A DNA stretch of 64,000 nt from Polaromonas sp. (GTDB taxonomy: Bacteria; Pseudomonadota; Gammaproteobacteria; Burkholderiales; Burkholderiaceae_C): assembly GCA_013298815.1 (NCBI GenBank), contig JAAFJF010000006.1:505-64504 (forward strand), read 5' to 3'. The number at the start of each line of letters is the position of its first letter. Position 1 is the first letter of the stretch. The notes below the pieces were generated by a model. It was not told the origin of the DNA. It worked only from the letters and a program-made list of their open reading frames with translations, and made no database searches. Shown one piece after another: positions 60,757-64,000 of the stretch. The translations under genes were made by a program, and so were the position numbers.

Positions 60757-61707
60757 TTAAGTCACTCTATTAACAACCATATAGGCCAGTGACTCCAGCC
60801 CCTGTGTGTTGTTAAGACCTGTTTGCTCAAGCGCCGCCAGTGCTTGTTGTAGTAGCTTATCAGCATACGCTTTTGAGGCATCCAAGCCCAGCAATGACAC
60901 AAATGTGGGTTTATCCTGTTCAGCGTCTTTACCCGCAGTTTTACCCAAAGTTGCCGTATCTATGGTGACATCTAAAACGTCGTCTACAACCTGAAACGCT
61001 AAGCCAATAGCTGCACCGTATTCTCGTAAGGCAAGATTCACTGCCGAAGTGGCTTTGCCACATGCAGCCCCCATCATCACACTGGCTTGCAGCAGAGCCC
61101 CCGTTTTTAAGCGATGCATGGTGCGCAATTCATCAATAGTGAGTAATTTTCCAACACTTGCCAAGTCAATCGCTTGGCCGCCGGCCATACCATGGCAGCC
61201 TGCAGACAATGCCAAAATGCGGCAAAGTGTTGCTTGCACAGCCGTATCTACGACATCAGGTGATGGTGTTAACAACTCGAAAGCTAATGCTTGTAAAGCA
61301 TCACCAGCCAACAAGGCTTGTGCTTCGCCAAATTTCACATGCACGGTGGGTTTGCCGCGGCGCAGAATATCGTTATCCATGCATGGCATATCGTCATGAA
61401 CCAATGAATAGGCATGGATAAGTTCAACCGCGCATGCGGCCCTAAGCGCTGCTTGGGTAGATTTCTCATCGGTTGCAGCAACCGCTTCGACCGCAGCTAA
61501 AACCAAAAGTGGACGCAATCGCTTTCCACCATCCAGCACGGCATAGCGCATGGCTTGACTCAAGACGGGGGCTAGGTCTCCAGAGGCGCTTGAATTAAGC
61601 GGTGAGTTCGGAGCCACCCAGTCAGACAAGGCTTGCTCAACGCGTAAAAGTTGAGCGCTCATCCACGCTTCGTGCGAGGCTGCTCTGGGACTTTGAGAGT
61701 GGCTCAT
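60757..61707 (-). CDS. ispA: farnesyl diphosphate synthase
   Basis: The 316 residues start at [15 protein letters not shown], where ATGA overlaps the xseB stop. The first Asp-rich motif is [10 protein letters not shown] and the second [27 protein letters not shown] and [11 protein letters not shown] complete the trans-prenyltransferase pattern. It condenses isopentenyl diphosphate with geranyl diphosphate. xseB-ispA-dxs is a conserved block in proteobacteria. Confidence 0.95.
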   Translation of the reverse strand: MSHSQSPRAASHEAWMSAQLLRVEQALSDWVAPNSPLNSSASGDLAPVLSQAMRYAVLDGGKRLRPLLVLAAVEAVAATDEKSTQAALRAACAVELIHAYSLVHDDMPCMDNDILRRGKPTVHVKFGEAQALLAGDALQALAFELLTPSPDVVDTAVQATLCRILALSAGCHGMAGGQAIDLASVGKLLTIDELRTMHRLKTGALLQASVMMGAACGKATSAVNLALREYGAAIGLAFQVVDDVLDVTIDTATLGKTAGKDAEQDKPTFVSLLGLDASKAYADKLLQQALAALEQTGLNNTQGLESLAYMVVNRVT

Positions 61708-61973
61708 TCTTGCACCCACGGCTTCAATTGGTCGCCATCAATGACGCTGATTTGATGCTCAATTGCTTCTAGCTTGCCTCGGCAAAAATTCAGCAACTCA
61801 GCACCGCGCTGGTAACCTGACATGAGCTGATCTAATGGCAACTGACCTGACTCTAGCTGTGCGGCTAATTGCTCCAGCTCTTGCAAGGCCGCTTCATAGC
61901 TCAGAGGCATAGCTGTTTTAGATGCCTTGCTGGCTTTTGCACCGGTTTCTGGCAATGAAGATTTGGTTGCCAT
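61704..61973 (-). CDS. xseB: exodeoxyribonuclease VII small subunit
   Basis: The 89 residues start at [14 protein letters not shown]. The family core [19 protein letters not shown] followed by [20 protein letters not shown] is intact. It binds XseA to form the single-strand-specific nuclease; xseA is not in the window. An upstream in-frame ATG would add 18 hydrophobic residues and is unlikely. It overlaps ispA by 4 nt. Confidence 0.93.
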   Translation of the reverse strand: MATKSSLPETGAKASKASKTAMPLSYEAALQELEQLAAQLESGQLPLDQLMSGYQRGAELLNFCRGKLEAIEHQISVIDGDQLKPWVQE

Positions 61974-62012
61974 GGTTATGAGTAAAAGAAGGTCATCTGA
62001 ATAAAACAAAAA

Positions 62013-62042
62013 AAGGTTAAGACTCAAATAAGCCTTAACCTT
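62013..62042 (-). terminator. rho-independent terminator after the second TRAP operon
   Basis: On the minus strand AAGGTTAAG pairs with CTTAACCTT around a 12-nt loop and is followed by a T-run. It separates the TRAP genes from xseB. Confidence 0.85.
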
Positions 62043-62082
62043 GCATTTTATGTGATACCCACTAGGTTTTGCGTTTTAAACG

Positions 62083-63369
62083 TCAATTCACCCCCATCAA
62101 GCGCGGCAACCACAAACTTAGAGCTGGAATATAGGTTACAGCCAGCAAGACCAGTAAAAGCGCACCAAAAAATGGGTAAAGCGCTTTTACGACCTGTTCA
62201 ATAGGTAATTTGGCAACTGCTGCCCCTACAAACAGCACACCACCCACTGGCGGCGTGATCAAACCCATGCCCAAATTAACCATCATGATCATGCCAAAGT
62301 GAACAGGATCAACCCCTAGAGTTTTAACGATTGGCAACAAAACAGGCGTCATGATCAAAATCAGCGGAGCCATGTCCATCAACGTACCCAAAACCAGCAA
62401 CAAAATATTGATCATCAGCAAAACGACATATTTGTTGTCAGAAACACTGGTAAACATGCCAGTGATCTGCTGCGGTATTTGCATCAAAGTCATGATGTAG
62501 CCAAAGCTCGCTGCAAACCCAATCAAAATCATCACAATCGCTAAAGTTTTAACGGTTCGATGTATCAATTTAGGTAATTCGCGCCATTTGTAATCGCGGT
62601 AAATGCACATGGTCACAAAAAAAGCCCAAATCACTGCAATAGCGGCAGACTCTGTCGCTGTAAAAATACCCGACAAAATGCCTCCCAAAATGATGACCAT
62701 GGTCATCAAACCCCACAGGGCATCAGCACAAATGCGTATTGCTTCCTTCAAAGGGATAACTTCGCCTTTCGGGAAATCCCGCTTTTTAGCGATGAACAAG
62801 CACATGATAGCTAGGGTCAAGCCCAACAACAAACCCGGTAACACACCAGCTAAAAACAAAGCAGCAATTGAGACAGAACCACCTGCTGCCAGCGAGTAAA
62901 TCACGGCATTGTGGCTAGGCGGAATCAAAATCGCTTGCACCGAACCGCTTACCGTCACTGCGGTCGCAAAGTCACGCGGATAGCCTTTTTTCTCCATCTC
63001 AGGAATCAATACCGAGCCAATGGAAGCGGTATCCGCCATCGACGAGCCGGAAATGGCACCAAAAAAGGTTGATGCCAAAATATTCACAAGTGACAAACCA
63101 CCGCGCACAAACCCAACCAACACGCCGGCAAACGCAACCAATCGCCGCGACATGCCCCCCTCCGCCATGATGGCTCCGGCCAATACAAAAAACGGAATAG
63201 CCAAGAGCGAAAATTTATTCACGCCACCCGCGATAGAAATCATGATGGCATCAAATGGAATATCAATCCACCACGCGCCAATCAAGGCAGACAGTCCCAA
63301 AGCATAGGCAACTGGCACGCCTATGATCATCAAACACAAAAATGAGCCTAGCAGTACAAATGCGTCCAT
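62083..63369 (-). CDS. TRAP transporter large permease (DctM-type)
   Basis: The 428 residues are a normal-length DctM: GAIMAEGGMSRRLVAFAGVLVG, FGAISGSSMADTASIGSVLIPEM and NLGMGLITPPVGGVLFVGAAVAK. It starts one base into the small-permease stop. It probably takes up a C4-dicarboxylate or sugar acid; the binding protein gene is cut by the window, so the substrate is open. Confidence 0.94.
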   Translation of the reverse strand: MDAFVLLGSFLCLMIIGVPVAYALGLSALIGAWWIDIPFDAIMISIAGGVNKFSLLAIPFFVLAGAIMAEGGMSRRLVAFAGVLVGFVRGGLSLVNILASTFFGAISGSSMADTASIGSVLIPEMEKKGYPRDFATAVTVSGSVQAILIPPSHNAVIYSLAAGGSVSIAALFLAGVLPGLLLGLTLAIMCLFIAKKRDFPKGEVIPLKEAIRICADALWGLMTMVIILGGILSGIFTATESAAIAVIWAFFVTMCIYRDYKWRELPKLIHRTVKTLAIVMILIGFAASFGYIMTLMQIPQQITGMFTSVSDNKYVVLLMINILLLVLGTLMDMAPLILIMTPVLLPIVKTLGVDPVHFGMIMMVNLGMGLITPPVGGVLFVGAAVAKLPIEQVVKALYPFFGALLLVLLAVTYIPALSLWLPRLMGVN

Positions 63370-63896
63370 CAGATAGCCTCTACTTCTATTTTTTCATGGT
63401 CAAACGTCACCACGGCGCGGTCTTTTTGACTGCCTAACAACATATGTTCGACGAGGAACACGAGCGTCACTAACCCGCCCAGCGGAACAGGTAAGTAGGT
63501 CGCACCAACAGGCATCCACGGGATTTCACCAATGTTTTGCCCCCATGTTTCACCACAGAGCTTGAAACCATAAATAACCATGAACACGGCAACCACAGTC
63601 ATCAGAATGTCCACCACGCTCGCAAAGGGGCGTTTCAGCGAGCTGGGAAGCCTGTCTGTCAACATTGCTACAGCAATATGCGCATTTGCGCGGTACGCCG
63701 CAGCAGCGCCAAAAAAGGTGAATACAACCATCAATAAAATCGAGATTGGCTCTGGCCACTGAGAGCCTGTACCCAACACATAACGCGTAAAAATGCCCCA
63801 AGGAATAATCAACGACATAATAAAAACAGAAGCACCTGAAATCCAGATACACGCCAAGTACAGCGCATCATTAAAGCGCAAAAAATTATTTTTCAT
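63369..63896 (-). CDS. TRAP transporter small permease (DctQ-type)
   Basis: The 175 residues have four membrane helices with the DctQ features PWGIFTRYVLGTGSQWPEPISILLMV and AYRANAHIAVAMLTDRLP. It overlaps dctM by one base. A dctP-like gene lies 31 nt upstream, so the order is dctP-dctQ-dctM. Confidence 0.92.
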   Translation of the reverse strand: MKNNFLRFNDALYLACIWISGASVFIMSLIIPWGIFTRYVLGTGSQWPEPISILLMVVFTFFGAAAAYRANAHIAVAMLTDRLPSSLKRPFASVVDILMTVVAVFMVIYGFKLCGETWGQNIGEIPWMPVGATYLPVPLGGLVTLVFLVEHMLLGSQKDRAVVTFDHEKIEVEAI

Positions 63897-63927
63897 GACT
63901 ATTCCTCAGAGCCTGTCAGTGTGACAT

Positions 63928-64000
63928 TTATTTGGTTGCGTCAATACGCTTCATCAAATCTGCGAACTTTGAACCGTACTTGGTTCTCACAGGTGCAGTC
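63928..64000 (-). CDS. TRAP transporter solute-binding protein, C-terminal fragment (cut by window)
   Basis: Only the last 24 codons are visible, ending TKYGSKFADLMKRIDATK and a stop. This is the usual basic-helical C-terminus of a DctP-type binding protein, and it immediately precedes the permease genes. The family is inferred mainly from position. Confidence 0.7.
   Translation of the reverse strand, partial: TAPVRTKYGSKFADLMKRIDATK

Noticed and set aside
1-64000. CRISPR arrays, insertion sequences with transposase, tRNA or rRNA genes, prophage
   Set aside because: No regularly spaced repeats, transposase or integrase frames, or tRNA-like foldings were recognised by eye.

Overview
The window is a gene-dense stretch (about 60 protein genes, no rRNA or tRNA seen) of a moderate-GC betaproteobacterium. 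The gene content points to Burkholderiales, probably Comamonadaceae or close kin. Supporting signs are the rne/rluC/HAD/Rieske/S49-peptidase block, the xseB-ispA-dxs block, argH next to an AlgZ/AlgR-like pair, the yciB-bolA-parvulin run, several TRAP transporters and a branched-chain-amino-acid-type ABC operon. The assignment rests on family recognition and synteny, not on a database search.

Layout. Positions 1-8374 (minus) hold a fatty-acid degradation operon: bifunctional enoyl-CoA hydratase/3-hydroxyacyl-CoA dehydrogenase, thiolase, acyl-CoA dehydrogenase (split by a frameshift), SDR, hotdog thioesterase, MDR oxidoreductase and a GST. A palindromic TetR-type operator candidate lies just upstream at 8412-8425. 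Positions 8503-15340 (minus) hold an acyl-CoA ligase followed by livKHMGF, so uptake, activation and oxidation of carboxylates are adjacent. Positions 15467-22371 are mostly plus: a lipoprotein, then selO, msrB, yciB, bolA-like, a periplasmic parvulin, yaaA, a hydrolase and queF. Positions 22395-25000 carry an ECF sigma/anti-sigma pair divergent from a Tat-exported ferritin-like protein and a cytochrome c. Positions 25034-31908 carry a crotonase, an exported truncated haemoglobin with a DUF3034-type protein, dinB, two hypotheticals, an FMN-dependent L-lactate dehydrogenase-like enzyme and an excalibur-domain protein. Positions 31954-40334 are a giant alpha-2-macroglobulin gene overlapping pbpC. 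Positions 40404-44769 hold argH, a LytS/LytTR two-component system and a flavodoxin-reductase-like Fe-S enzyme. Positions 44881-54653 carry an epimerase-like protein, S49 peptidase, Rieske protein, a zeta/ParD-like toxin-antitoxin module, HAD phosphatase, rluC, rne and a RidA-like protein. Positions 54785-58636 and 62083-64000 are two TRAP transporters flanking dxs-ispA-xseB.

The most unusual signal is a dispersed ~32-bp repeat, with blocks ATAGCTGCTTAGGCA, then ATAAATACGC, then TGGCTA. I located 15 copies: eight lie between genes and seven lie inside protein genes (GST, acyl-CoA dehydrogenase tail, selO, pbpC twice, the LytTR regulator, rne). The intragenic copies keep the frame open. In one reading frame the repeat's internal TAG has become CAG, AAG or TGT, giving an IA-x-Q-A-x-NT-x-A peptide. 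In another frame the TAG is bypassed, giving an R-Q-x-IRRLEP peptide. pbpC also carries a different palindromic repeat in frame. A second notable locus is the toxin-antitoxin module. It lies between two diverged direct copies of one dispersed repeat plus the first ~20 codons of the Rieske gene, so it looks like an insertion that duplicated or recombined with its flank.
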